Assembly: GCF_007003975.1 (NCBI RefSeq)
Contig: NZ_VFTC01000028.1
Coordinates: forward strand, 1-64,000
Direction: 5' to 3'
Origin: Mesorhizobium sp. WSM4306
GTDB taxonomy: Bacteria > Pseudomonadota > Alphaproteobacteria > Rhizobiales > Rhizobiaceae
Length of the DNA: 64,000 bases
How positions within the stretch are numbered: position 1 is the first letter of the stretch; the number at the start of each line of letters is the position of its first letter. Shown one piece after another: positions 1-6,597 of the stretch. Position numbers and translations under genes: made by a program. The notes beneath the pieces were generated by a model. That model made no database searches. It worked only from the letters and a program-made list of their open reading frames with translations, and was not told where the DNA came from.

Positions 1-888
1 GACGACCGAGTTGTTGTCGCCGTCGCTGAGCGAGGCGTCGGCGATGTCGACGGTGACGGTCGGATTCTCGGTGTCGACCGCAACAGTGTCGGAGCCGCCA
101 GCACCAGTGTTGCCGGCAAGGTCGGTGTAGCTGCCAGCCGTCACCGACACCGAGCCGGTGCCGGCGAAGCCGTCTGTTGCTGTAAACTTCGCCGTATAAT
201 GCGAAGCATCAACCATCACAAAATCAGTCAGCGTGCCGTGGGTTGTCGTAACGTCGGCTAAAGTGAAACCCGTCACCGGACCAACAAAAGTGAACGTCAC
301 GACCGAGTTGTTGTCGCTATCACTTAAGGCGGAATCGACAATATCGACGTATACAGGAACATGCCCGTCACTATCGAGAACGGTAATCCGCTCGATCGCG
401 GAAACCTTGAGATTGATCGTGCTGAACGTAAATTCCGCCTGACCTGCTTGGCCAGTATTCGAGTTCGAATTTGCGGCAATGAAGGCACGAAATTGAGCAA
501 TTTCAGCGTTAAACGCCGTCATGAATGACGTATTGGCTAGTTGATCATTGCTTAGATAGATAGCAAGTGTATCGATCTCGGCAGTGCCTTTCGCAGCATT
601 GCCGTTGCCGCCGTCATAGATGTCGTAGCCCGAAAAGGCTGTTTGTCCAGCGGTTGTCCCTGTGCCGTATACCAGGCTACCAAACTTGTACTGATTTTCC
701 CACGCGCGATAGATGAGGGTGTCCGCTCCCGATCCGCCCAGGAGAGTATCGAAACCACTGCCTCCATCGAGCGTATCGGCGCCTGACCCGCCATTCAGGC
801 GATCGCTTCCCGCGCCGCCCAAAAGCACGTCATCTCCGCTACCGCCAACCAGATTGTCGTTGCCGCTTGTGCCAAGTGTCGTCGCCAT
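1..888 (-). CDS. Large RTX / bacterial Ig-like repeat protein, N-terminal part (runs off the left edge)
   Basis: The frame is open for 296 codons from an ATG at 888 down to base 1, so only the N-terminus is present. Residues about 8-60 hold consecutive glycine-aspartate nonapeptides (GGSGDDVLL, GGAGSDRLN, GGSGADTLD, GGSGFDTLL), the calcium-binding RTX pattern. From about residue 180 a 99-residue unit begins (VDIVDSALSDSDNNSVV ... VAVDTENP) and the next copy starts just before the edge; the DNA repeats with a 297-bp period. This matches Ig-like repeats of large secreted adhesins. RTX proteins normally leave by type I secretion through a C-terminal signal, which would lie outside the window. 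RTX repeats at the N-terminus rather than the C-terminus are less usual. Surface adhesion is inferred. Confidence 0.85.
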   Translation of the reverse strand, partial: MATTLGTSGNDNLVGGSGDDVLLGGAGSDRLNGGSGADTLDGGSGFDTLLGGSGADTLIYRAWENQYKFGSLVYGTGTTAGQTAFSGYDIYDGGNGNAAKGTAEIDTLAIYLSNDQLANTSFMTAFNAEIAQFRAFIAANSNSNTGQAGQAEFTFSTINLKVSAIERITVLDSDGHVPVYVDIVDSALSDSDNNSVVTFTFVGPVTGFTLADVTTTHGTLTDFVMVDASHYTAKFTATDGFAGTGSVSVTAGSYTDLAGNTGAGGSDTVAVDTENPTVTVDIADASLSDGDNNSVV

Positions 889-898
889 GCCCAGTCCC

Positions 899-1372
899 CT
901 ATCTTGCCAATTGTTCTTGTCGATCAAGAAGTGTCGACATCGACCTGCCGCTCGCAGCGGCGTCGCTCAAAAATTGTGAATCCATGGGGGGAAGTTCGCC
1001 TTCGCCGACAAACGGCTTGATCCCAGGCGAGAGCGCCAGATCAAATGAGTTCGCGTTCAGACCAATGACATGTGTACCAATGCCAAACGCCCAAGCCCGC
1101 GAGTTCGGCAAACACAGACTGGTGCGTGCTGAACTTTCGCAGGCAACAGCGGATTTCTTCCTATTGGTCGAGGTAGAAAACTCATCATCGATAGAGCAAA
1201 GTGCGGTTCCTGCTAAATCCTTGCTCAACACATCGAGAGATACGACGGCAAGGGGAGTGGAAATGAGCATGGTCGCATCTTCGGAAAACCTGTAGGCGCC
1301 ATCACCGGCCTGTGGCGATTCGCAAAGCGACTTCGCAGTTCCGTCGCCGTCTGTGATTTGAGAAGACGCCAT
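899..1372 (-). CDS. Orphan protein encoded just upstream of the RTX gene
   Basis: A 157-residue reading frame starts at an ATG at 1372, preceded by GGGGGTGA, and ends 10 bases before the RTX start codon, so the two are probably co-transcribed. A TTG 38 codons further upstream (1486) is an alternative start. I recognise no family. The protein is Ser/Ala rich with four cysteines, has no clear signal peptide or membrane segment, and ends in a polar SMSTLLDRQEQLAR segment. Base composition is less GC-rich than the core genes to the right. A plus-strand frame overlaps it (867-1295), but the spacing to the RTX gene favours this one. Function unknown. Confidence 0.45.
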   Translation of the reverse strand: MASSQITDGDGTAKSLCESPQAGDGAYRFSEDATMLISTPLAVVSLDVLSKDLAGTALCSIDDEFSTSTNRKKSAVACESSARTSLCLPNSRAWAFGIGTHVIGLNANSFDLALSPGIKPFVGEGELPPMDSQFLSDAAASGRSMSTLLDRQEQLAR

Positions 1373-1744
1373 TTCACCCCCACTTACCCATACACAGATG
1401 CCCCCACATCCGTTTACCGACCGCACTGAAAGAAAACTGCTCCCTGTCAAAAACTCGTAGACGTCTATTGTCAGCGCATCATCCAAGAAGCCGCCGCGCT
1501 ACGAGCGGTCCGCTCAGCTGGCCGTTTACAGACGGATGGCGGCTCGATGATGATGATGGCTGCGACGACATTGGTCGTCGCGCTGCGTCTCCCTACCCCT
1601 ATCGCATTGTCTACTCGTTGGTTGCTGATCACGAGTTTTTATAGAATGCTAAATTAGGAGATTATTAACTCTGCCGAAGAGGAAGCGTCAACGTCCAACT
1701 TGGCAAAACAGTTAATAGTGGAGCCAAAATATTCGCGAGCAGCA

Positions 1745-1792
1745 TGGCTGGGGAACCTGGATTCGAACCAGGACTAACGGAGTCAGAGTCCG
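1745..1792 (-). repeat. attL: displaced 3' fragment of tRNA-Gln
   Basis: These 48 bases are identical to 12314-12361. They comprise the CCA end, acceptor 3' strand, T arm, variable region and most of the anticodon arm of tRNA-Gln, in the same orientation. Beyond 1792 the sequence is unrelated to a tRNA, so this is an attachment-site copy and not a functional tRNA gene. It marks the chromosome-distal end of the element. Confidence 0.92.
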
Positions 1793-1863
1793 CAAATTCT
1801 ACATGCCGAATAGGACAATTTTCGCAGCAAAATCATAGTCATAGAGGCTGCAAAGCCCTAGCT

Positions 1864-1954
1864 CCATGTCGCATTGTGTTGCGAGCCACTACCATTGATT
1901 TACAAGGACTTCGCGCGACTATCGGCAACTCCACGCGACATGGACGCGACATAG
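1864..1954. promoter_or_regulatory. Paired GCGACA repeats near attL (candidate recombinase arm sites)
   Basis: Two hexamer pairs lie here. On the minus strand GCAACA (1877-1882) and GCGACA (1867-1872) are 4 bases apart; on the plus strand GCGACA (1935-1940) and GCGACA (1946-1951) are 5 apart. The same paired arrangement recurs upstream of the integrase (10934-10949) and beside attR (12248-12264). Paired short direct repeats at the ends of an element are typical of integrase arm-type or excisionase sites; the assignment is inference. Confidence 0.5.
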
Positions 1955-1986
1955 AAAAGGCCCGGAAGCAACGAAGCCGCCGGGCC
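1955..1986 (-). terminator. Rho-independent terminator for the left-end operon
   Basis: On the minus strand, GGCCCGG and CCGGGCC form a 7-bp stem around a 14-base loop, followed by TTTT. It lies 22 bases after the stop codon of the acidic-protein gene that ends at 2009, which is the expected place. Confidence 0.6.
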
Positions 1987-2008
1987 AAATTCGTCAACCA
2001 GTTTTCAG

Positions 2009-2554
2009 TTAATTATGGTCTGGCTGCTCCGGCATGTCTCCGGCGTCCTGCTCGCCGTCCTCAACGTGCCAGTCGTTCTCCGTTTCCTTCATGCTCAGTC
2101 GCTGGTCAATGTGTTCTGTCCAGCCCAGCGAAGGCTCCCCCTCGCTGTTCCATGACAGATGCTCCTGCTTCCCTTCGTTCTGCCAGCCGTTGGAATGCTC
2201 GTCGTCGCCGCCTTCCTCGTCGTCGCTGTCGTCAAGCTCGCGGTCGTCGTACACGCTTCCCCGGCCTTCGTGGAACGGGGAGTGAAGCGTCTGCGGCCCC
2301 CGCGTCGGCCAGCCCAGCCACGGCTCATCGTCGGCGGTTTCCTCAAGGTCCGGGTCCGGTGACAGATCATCGAGCATATCGATCAACGCCTCGATGGAGG
2401 TTGCCAGCGACTTGCGGCTGCTGCGGTCGATGATGAGCGTCAACGTCTCTGCCGCAGCGGCAGCGGCGTAGGCCTCGCCTTTCTTGGTGAGGCTGATGTC
2501 GTCGGTTGCCGTTGGTTGCGTCTGTGGGCTCGCTGTGGCCTCGTGCGGGGTCAT
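2009..2554 (-). CDS. Acidic hypothetical protein with duplicated EPxLGW motif
   Basis: A 181-residue protein, strongly acidic in its second half (runs such as DDSDDEEGGDDE). Residues about 15-65 contain an Ala-rich segment and a helix (SIEALIDMLDDLSPDPD). Two copies of a short motif occur: DDEPWLGW near residue 77 and EGEPSLGW near 137, the latter followed by TEHIDQ. I recall similar (D/E)EPxLGW stretches in uncharacterised alphaproteobacterial proteins but know no function. The ATG start overlaps the stop of the small upstream gene by four bases (ATGA), so the two are translationally coupled. The DNA-mimic-like acidity is notable but unproven. Confidence 0.75.
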   Translation of the reverse strand: MTPHEATASPQTQPTATDDISLTKKGEAYAAAAAAETLTLIIDRSSRKSLATSIEALIDMLDDLSPDPDLEETADDEPWLGWPTRGPQTLHSPFHEGRGSVYDDRELDDSDDEEGGDDEHSNGWQNEGKQEHLSWNSEGEPSLGWTEHIDQRLSMKETENDWHVEDGEQDAGDMPEQPDHN

Positions 2555-2709
2555 TGGCCCATCTCCTGCTCAACTTGGCGCAGGACACGCGCGCCAGCGT
2601 CGTGGAGGGCATTGGACAGGCGGAGGAGTCTGAGGGCGAGATGCAGGCGCACAAAGCGCGTGCGGAGCGCCGCTGCGGCAAGCACCAACAGGATTGCAAG
2701 GTAGGTCAT
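2551..2709 (-). CDS. Small hydrophobic/basic peptide, coupled to the acidic protein
   Basis: A 52-residue frame starts at ATG 2709 and ends in TGA at 2551, overlapping the next gene's ATG. The first 14 residues (MTYLAILLVLAAAA) could form a single membrane helix; the rest is rich in Arg and Leu and looks like an amphipathic basic helix. No homologue is recognised. The stop-start overlap with an acidic partner suggests the products work together, perhaps as a membrane-bound basic peptide with a soluble acidic protein. That is inference. Confidence 0.6.
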   Translation of the reverse strand: MTYLAILLVLAAAALRTRFVRLHLALRLLRLSNALHDAGARVLRQVEQEMGQ

Positions 2710-2749
2710 GGTCGTTTCTCACGGTTCGAACCGGCTTTCTACGGCCGGC

Positions 2750-2778
2750 GGAAAGCATTCCCGTGTGGAATACTTTCC
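2750..2778. repeat. 12-5-12 inverted repeat
   Basis: GGAAAGCATTCC (2750-2761) and GGAATACTTTCC (2767-2778) are inverted copies with one mismatch and a 5-base spacer. The repeat lies 41 bases upstream of the 52-residue gene, which reads away from it on the minus strand, so it could be an operator or the promoter-proximal control site for that pair. Apart from this repeat I see no convincing gene in the 416 bases between 2710 and 3125; the overlapping reading frames there have no recognisable features. Confidence 0.5.
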
Positions 2779-3125
2779 ATCATCGGCGGGCGGCGCCGTA
2801 GCCGGGGGGTAGAAACCAGCCGTGAGACTGGCCGAGACGCTTTTAGGGTTTCCCCCTGGACAGCACGCTCGCCCCCGGCCATAACAGTCGGGCAGAGCCG
2901 CGCCGCCAAGCGCGTCTGTCAGCTTTTCCAAGGCGGAAAAGCTAAGTCACCGCCGCCCTACGCCGCCAAGCGTCGGGCAAATTCCTGCCAAGGAATGCGG
3001 TCTATCACGGTCCGGGTTTCTACGCCCACGGACACGATGTTCTCATTCGCAGAAATCGTCAAGCCGCTCCCTCTTGCGGGGACAAAGCTGGCATTGCATC
3101 CTTCCAGAACAGACGCGAGGGGCAT

Positions 3126-3560
3126 TTGAGGGTGACGGGCGAACCAAGCTCGATAAGCGACTGGTTGGCGCTGTCTAACCGGTACGAACGCACAGCATTG
3201 TCCATTGTCGATGACAAGCGGGCGTGTGGGCAGGCCGTATTTAATGCAGCCATCGCTACCGAATGCGCATTAAAGGCCTACATTTGGTACGTTCAGCGCT
3301 TCAATCAGTGGCCGTCGAAAGCCTCTCGTCCAGATCTTTATACACACAACCTTCGGGAGCTGAAGGACATAGCCGGAATCGCCATAAAGCGAAGCGACAG
3401 AAATGCGCCTTCTTGGCATGTTATGCTACAATGGAATAGAAATCAGGGGTACGACCCAAAACCGATGCCCCGAAAGGTCGCCCGCTCGTATGTTGAGGCA
3501 GCGTTTGGGGACGACGGAGTGGTCACATGGATACGCCAGCAATTGACGAACGTTTCCTAA
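3126..3560 (+). CDS. HEPN-like domain protein
   Basis: The frame begins at TTG 3126, with GAGG at 3117-3120; a GTG at 3132 is an alternative. The 144-residue protein has the layout of small HEPN proteins: a helix with AAIATECALKAYIWYV (compare the A..E..LKA pattern), then RPDLYTHNLRELKDIA, which gives R-x5-H followed by the typical H-x-L-x-x-L. In HEPN ribonucleases an R-x4-6-H motif is catalytic, so an RNase toxin or defence effector is possible; a non-catalytic HEPN is also possible because the Arg here is in a loop-like Pro-Asp context. It overlaps the next gene by 34 bases. Function is inference from pattern alone. Confidence 0.65.
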   Translation: MRVTGEPSSISDWLALSNRYERTALSIVDDKRACGQAVFNAAIATECALKAYIWYVQRFNQWPSKASRPDLYTHNLRELKDIAGIAIKRSDRNAPSWHVMLQWNRNQGYDPKPMPRKVARSYVEAAFGDDGVVTWIRQQLTNVS

Positions 3561-4030
3561 TTGCCGGGCAGGAATACGGCGATGCTCTGGCCGAGCTGGG
3601 CCTGGATCCGCATGCGCTATTTTGGGCCTACGATCGGGATGAAAAACGCCACGTATTGGTGTTGATCACTGATTTCTTCGACTTCAAAGGGCCGTTGGAA
3701 ATATCGCGTCAATTGTTCCGGGCTTATAACGCGTCGGCCACTCCGCAAGAGATCGACCCTTTCGTAGTTCGCCTGCACAGCGTCAACCAAATGGTCGGAG
3801 GAAGTCTCAATAACTTCGTCTCAGGCGGGTGGACCTTCAACAAGATGGATAAGGTAACCGGGAAGCCAGATGGGTTGCCGATGGAGTTTGAAGCTTTTGC
3901 ACAGCACGGCCTTGAGATCAAAAAGGGCTGGGTAATTCGCCACCGCAAGATTGGTCCGGCCCGAAAGTCGGTTGAACTAGGTCGCCGGTGGGATCGCTTC
4001 ACTCGTAACGTTGATAAGGTTGCCGCGTAA
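3527..4030 (+). CDS. Unknown partner of the HEPN-like protein
   Basis: A 167-residue protein starting at ATG 3527, with GGAG seven bases upstream inside the preceding gene, and overlapping that gene by 34 bases. I recognise no domain. It has a mixed alpha/beta look (ALFWAYDRDEKRHVLVLITDFFDFKGP) and a basic C-terminus (HRKIGPARKSVELGRRWDRF). It lacks the GSxRxxD signature of MNT nucleotidyltransferases, the usual HEPN antitoxin, so if the pair is a toxin-antitoxin module it is not the HEPN-MNT type. Base composition is lower in G+C than the capsid genes, which suggests separately acquired cargo. Confidence 0.65.
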   Translation: MDTPAIDERFLIAGQEYGDALAELGLDPHALFWAYDRDEKRHVLVLITDFFDFKGPLEISRQLFRAYNASATPQEIDPFVVRLHSVNQMVGGSLNNFVSGGWTFNKMDKVTGKPDGLPMEFEAFAQHGLEIKKGWVIRHRKIGPARKSVELGRRWDRFTRNVDKVAA

Positions 4031-4270
4031 AGTGGGCCAAAAGGCAATTGCAGATTAGACATCGCAGAATGTTAATTTGGCTTTTTGCGCATTTTGGATC
4101 GGCGAGCGGTCTTTGAAAATCGGCAAACTTGCCGGTTTTGGCCCCCCGGGGCCGGCTTGCGCGCGTGCGTCTTCTTGCGGGTTTACCGGAACGGCGGAGT
4201 GTCCCAGCGCGAATATTGTGTTCCGCTAAAATAAGGAACATGCTCCGGTTGCCGGGAGGAACTCCGGCAT

Positions 4271-4312
4271 GGCCCGGTTGCGATCCCTCAAGTTTTCCCA
4301 CGCAACCGGGCC
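4271..4312. repeat. Perfect 12-bp inverted repeat in a gene-free stretch
   Basis: GGCCCGGTTGCG (4271-4282) and CGCAACCGGGCC (4301-4312) are perfect inverted copies around an 18-base spacer. It sits in the 331-base gap 4031-4361 between the HEPN cassette and the next gene, where I see no convincing protein gene. It could be a transcript-end hairpin or a protein-binding site. No T-run follows on either strand, so a simple terminator is unlikely. Confidence 0.45.
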
Positions 4313-4361
4313 GCCTCCCGGTCGATCCGCCGGTCCATTAGCATCCTCTTGACTAAGCGAC

Positions 4362-4688
4362 GTGCCGCCCCAGAATCCGAATATGGGCAAGGGCGTCAAG
4401 GTGGGCGATGAAGTCGCGATCACGGCAACGGTGCGCCGACGCGTCACCGAAGACCGCATAAGCGTGTCGATCCCATCCTATGGTTTTCCGCATTCAATTG
4501 TCGATTCTGCCACAAAGGTGAAGCGCGGACAGGCAATCGAATTGACTGGCGATGTTCTGCGCGTGGATGAGGAGAAAGTGACGATTGATCTTCACCCGCC
4601 AGTCACGGTTGATCTCGACAAAGTTCGGCTTGTGACCAGCTATGTCGCACCGAAGCGCAAGCGGCCTCTGGTCGACAAGCCGGCGTAA
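4362..4688 (+). CDS. Small beta-rich hypothetical protein
   Basis: A 108-residue frame starting at GTG 4362; an ATG at 4383 (MGKGVKVGDEV) is equally likely. The sequence alternates charged and hydrophobic residues (VKVGDEVAITATVRRRV, VTIDLHPPVTVDLDKVRLV), which suggests a small beta-barrel, possibly OB- or SH3-like, with a basic tail (APKRKRP). A nucleic-acid-binding role is only a guess. It ends four bases before the stop of the convergent tail-fibre-like gene, so it marks the junction between the accessory end and the phage-like block. Confidence 0.6.
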   Translation: MPPQNPNMGKGVKVGDEVAITATVRRRVTEDRISVSIPSYGFPHSIVDSATKVKRGQAIELTGDVLRVDEEKVTIDLHPPVTVDLDKVRLVTSYVAPKRKRPLVDKPA

Positions 4689-4692
4689 TCGA

Positions 4693-6027
4693 TCATCGAG
4701 CGTAGAGGTACAGAGCCCCTCCAGTCAGGTTGCCGCCTGCTGTATTGAACACGCGGATTGCGTTGACGACGGAGGTGCTCGCAGCGAATTTGCTGTAAAG
4801 CCCCTGCTGGTTCTGCGCCACCTTGATGGCTCCACTGACGTTCGGGAAGATGCGGAGCGCAATGTCACGAGCCGCCGTTGCCGATGTAGAGTGGGTTCCG
4901 ATAGCCGTGTTGTTGGTGGTCACCCCGGCCGACGTTATGTCGGCGTAATCACCTGACGTTGAGTAATAGGTCGAACCACCATCGATGCTAAATCTGATTG
5001 CCCTGAAGCCGCTGACTGACGTTGTAAGTGCCGTCCCGATGAGAACGAATTCCTGATAGGAGCCAAGGCCGGTAAAGTCGACTTGGGCAACGTCGCTTGC
5101 ATAGGTCCAGCTTCCGGCCAGGGCGAATCCTGCCGATCCGGTTCCAGGCCCGCTTGCCACCGTTACAGTGACCGCGCCACCGGAGTTGGTTGCGACAATG
5201 CCGCTGCCAACGAAGTCGATTGAGGTCATGGCAGCGGTGAGCGTGGAGCCCTCGTCCTTTGCCGTGATAGACGATCCAGAGGTTGTTGGGGCCGAAAAGT
5301 TGATTGCTGTCGTGTTCAGCGTGCCGCCCCGATTGGACGTACACAGCCACAGCGTGTCGGCGTTCGTGGTGCCTTCCTCGACGGCGATCAGCGAACCCGG
5401 ATGCTCATCATAGGTGTCGTAGTTGGACGAGCGGGCCGGCGAGGCACCGACGACGTAGATGCCGTTTTCAGCAGCGCTGGACTGATTTTTGACTAGCACC
5501 AGATCACCCGTCGCCAGCGTCACGCCGTCCAGTGCGTCCCCGTTGTTGAGGGCGGTCGAAATCGTGATGTTGGCCGTGGTGGCGACGCGCACGCGGTCGC
5601 TCGGTTCCGTGCTGGTGCCAGCGGTCGCCGATTCCATGATGGCACCATAGAGGCCCGGAGAGGCGCCGCTGGTGTAGCCGAAGAATATCTGGCCCGGCAG
5701 CACCGCAATCGTCGTGGCTGTTTCGGGTGATGCCCCGTTGGTGCTCTTGAGCGTGACGGTGTAGGAGGCGTCGCTGTTGTGGAAGACGAACGGTCGCTTT
5801 ACCGCCGGCAGTGTCAGCGTGCGGGCTGCTGCAAGAGCAGCGCTTGGCTTGAAGGTATAAGCCGATCGGTATTGCGTCGAGTTCAGCGTGACATTGCCGG
5901 CCGAGAAGTCCACCGAATAGGCGTCGGTCGTGGCATTCGCCAACTGTGTCAAACCGTCATTGCTGGTCTGCCATTGGCCATCGGCCTGACTATCGGCGAT
6001 TAGGCTTAGGTTCAGATCATTTGCCAT
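4693..6027 (-). CDS. Tail-fibre / receptor-binding-like phage protein
   Basis: A 444-residue protein starting at ATG 6027 (a TTG two codons upstream is less likely). It is Ser/Thr/Gly rich throughout, as phage fibres are. Around residues 150-230 it has the pattern GDLVLVKNQSSAAENGIYVV then GSLIAVEEGTTNADTLWLCT, which is common in phage tail-fibre and head-fibre proteins. The C-terminal 150 residues look like a beta-sandwich (VDFTGLGSYQEFVLIG ... IRFSIDGGSTYY). It overlaps the upstream gene by 11 bases. With no tail genes visible it could decorate the capsid or replace a helper phage's fibre; that is inference. Confidence 0.75.
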   Translation of the reverse strand: MANDLNLSLIADSQADGQWQTSNDGLTQLANATTDAYSVDFSAGNVTLNSTQYRSAYTFKPSAALAAARTLTLPAVKRPFVFHNSDASYTVTLKSTNGASPETATTIAVLPGQIFFGYTSGASPGLYGAIMESATAGTSTEPSDRVRVATTANITISTALNNGDALDGVTLATGDLVLVKNQSSAAENGIYVVGASPARSSNYDTYDEHPGSLIAVEEGTTNADTLWLCTSNRGGTLNTTAINFSAPTTSGSSITAKDEGSTLTAAMTSIDFVGSGIVATNSGGAVTVTVASGPGTGSAGFALAGSWTYASDVAQVDFTGLGSYQEFVLIGTALTTSVSGFRAIRFSIDGGSTYYSTSGDYADITSAGVTTNNTAIGTHSTSATAARDIALRIFPNVSGAIKVAQNQQGLYSKFAASTSVVNAIRVFNTAGGNLTGGALYLYAR

Positions 6028-6247
6028 TGGCAATCTCGTATGCCTGAGTAAGTGCCGCTTGAACGTCCGGGATGAGGCTTGCCTTGATCCCCAAACTTTT
6101 CGTCGCCGGTCCGCCGCCTACCGGGCCAATTGAAAAATTCAGCATGAGCGCGCCGCTGTGCTCGTGTATCCCAAGGCCAATGCGCAACTCGACGTGCGCG
6201 TTTTTGGGGATCGCAGCTATCTGGGCAATGTCATCGAGCGTTTCCAT
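6017..6247 (-). CDS. Small phage-like hypothetical protein
   Basis: A 76-residue protein from ATG 6247; a TTG six codons upstream is an alternative. It contains HVELRIGLGIHEHSG and LNFSIGPVGGGPATKSLGI, giving a compact beta-rich appearance. No family recognised. It lies between the protease block and the fibre-like gene and overlaps the latter's start by 11 bases, so it may be a fibre chaperone or head decoration protein. That is position-based guesswork. Confidence 0.6.
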   Translation of the reverse strand: METLDDIAQIAAIPKNAHVELRIGLGIHEHSGALMLNFSIGPVGGGPATKSLGIKASLIPDVQAALTQAYEIANGK

Positions 6248-6378
6248 CGGTATTCGTCGGTCCAATTGTGGCGAACCTTTTCTGTTTCAAAAAACTTTTT
6301 TCTACCGCTTTATGACAACAAAGCTCCGGAGACCGGTCTGGGATTGATGGTCCTGTCGAGGCGACCACCCCCCGGAGG

Positions 6379-6597
6379 TCACTGGACGGAGCCGTGCGCG
6401 CTTGGGTCCATGGCGAAGCGCTTGAACTCTTCGATGCTCTCTGCCTTCCAGTTCGCCAGCGCTACCTTGCGCATGGCAAGCCAGGCCGCCATCTCGACTG
6501 GCGTGGCGCCCTTGTCGGTGATCATGATCGCGTCCTTTTCGAGCTGTTCCGCGATCTTGGTATCGAAGGCCATGTTGATCTCAGCGAGCGTTGTCAT
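6379..6597 (-). CDS. Small phage-like hypothetical protein downstream of the protease
   Basis: The real start is most likely ATG 6597 (MTTLAEINMAFDTKI), giving 72 residues; a longer frame reaching 6762 only reads through the protease gene. It overlaps the 3' end of the protease gene by 17 bases, implying co-translation. It is helical with alternating charges (KIAEQLEKDAIMITDKG, EMAAWLAMRKVALANWK). No family recognised. Confidence 0.6.
   Translation of the reverse strand: MTTLAEINMAFDTKIAEQLEKDAIMITDKGATPVEMAAWLAMRKVALANWKAESIEEFKRFAMDPSAHGSVQ

Noticed and set aside
1745..1792. Second tRNA-Gln gene
   Set aside because: Only the 3' two-thirds are present; no D arm or 5' acceptor strand follows, so it is an attachment-site copy.
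1744..2433. A 229-residue plus-strand reading frame starting MAGEPGFEPGL
   Set aside because: This start is the known artefact of reading the antisense of a tRNA 3' end. It continues across the terminator and antisense to the acidic-protein gene.
2719..2931. 70-residue minus-strand reading frame upstream of the coupled pair
   Set aside because: It has Pro/Ala-rich content without motif, overlaps the 12-5-12 inverted repeat and lacks a ribosome site.
4220..4239. Possible LexA box (GTTCC-N10-GGAAC)
   Set aside because: Alphaproteobacterial LexA sites are direct repeats GTTC-N7-GTTC; this is an inverted repeat and not next to a clear promoter.
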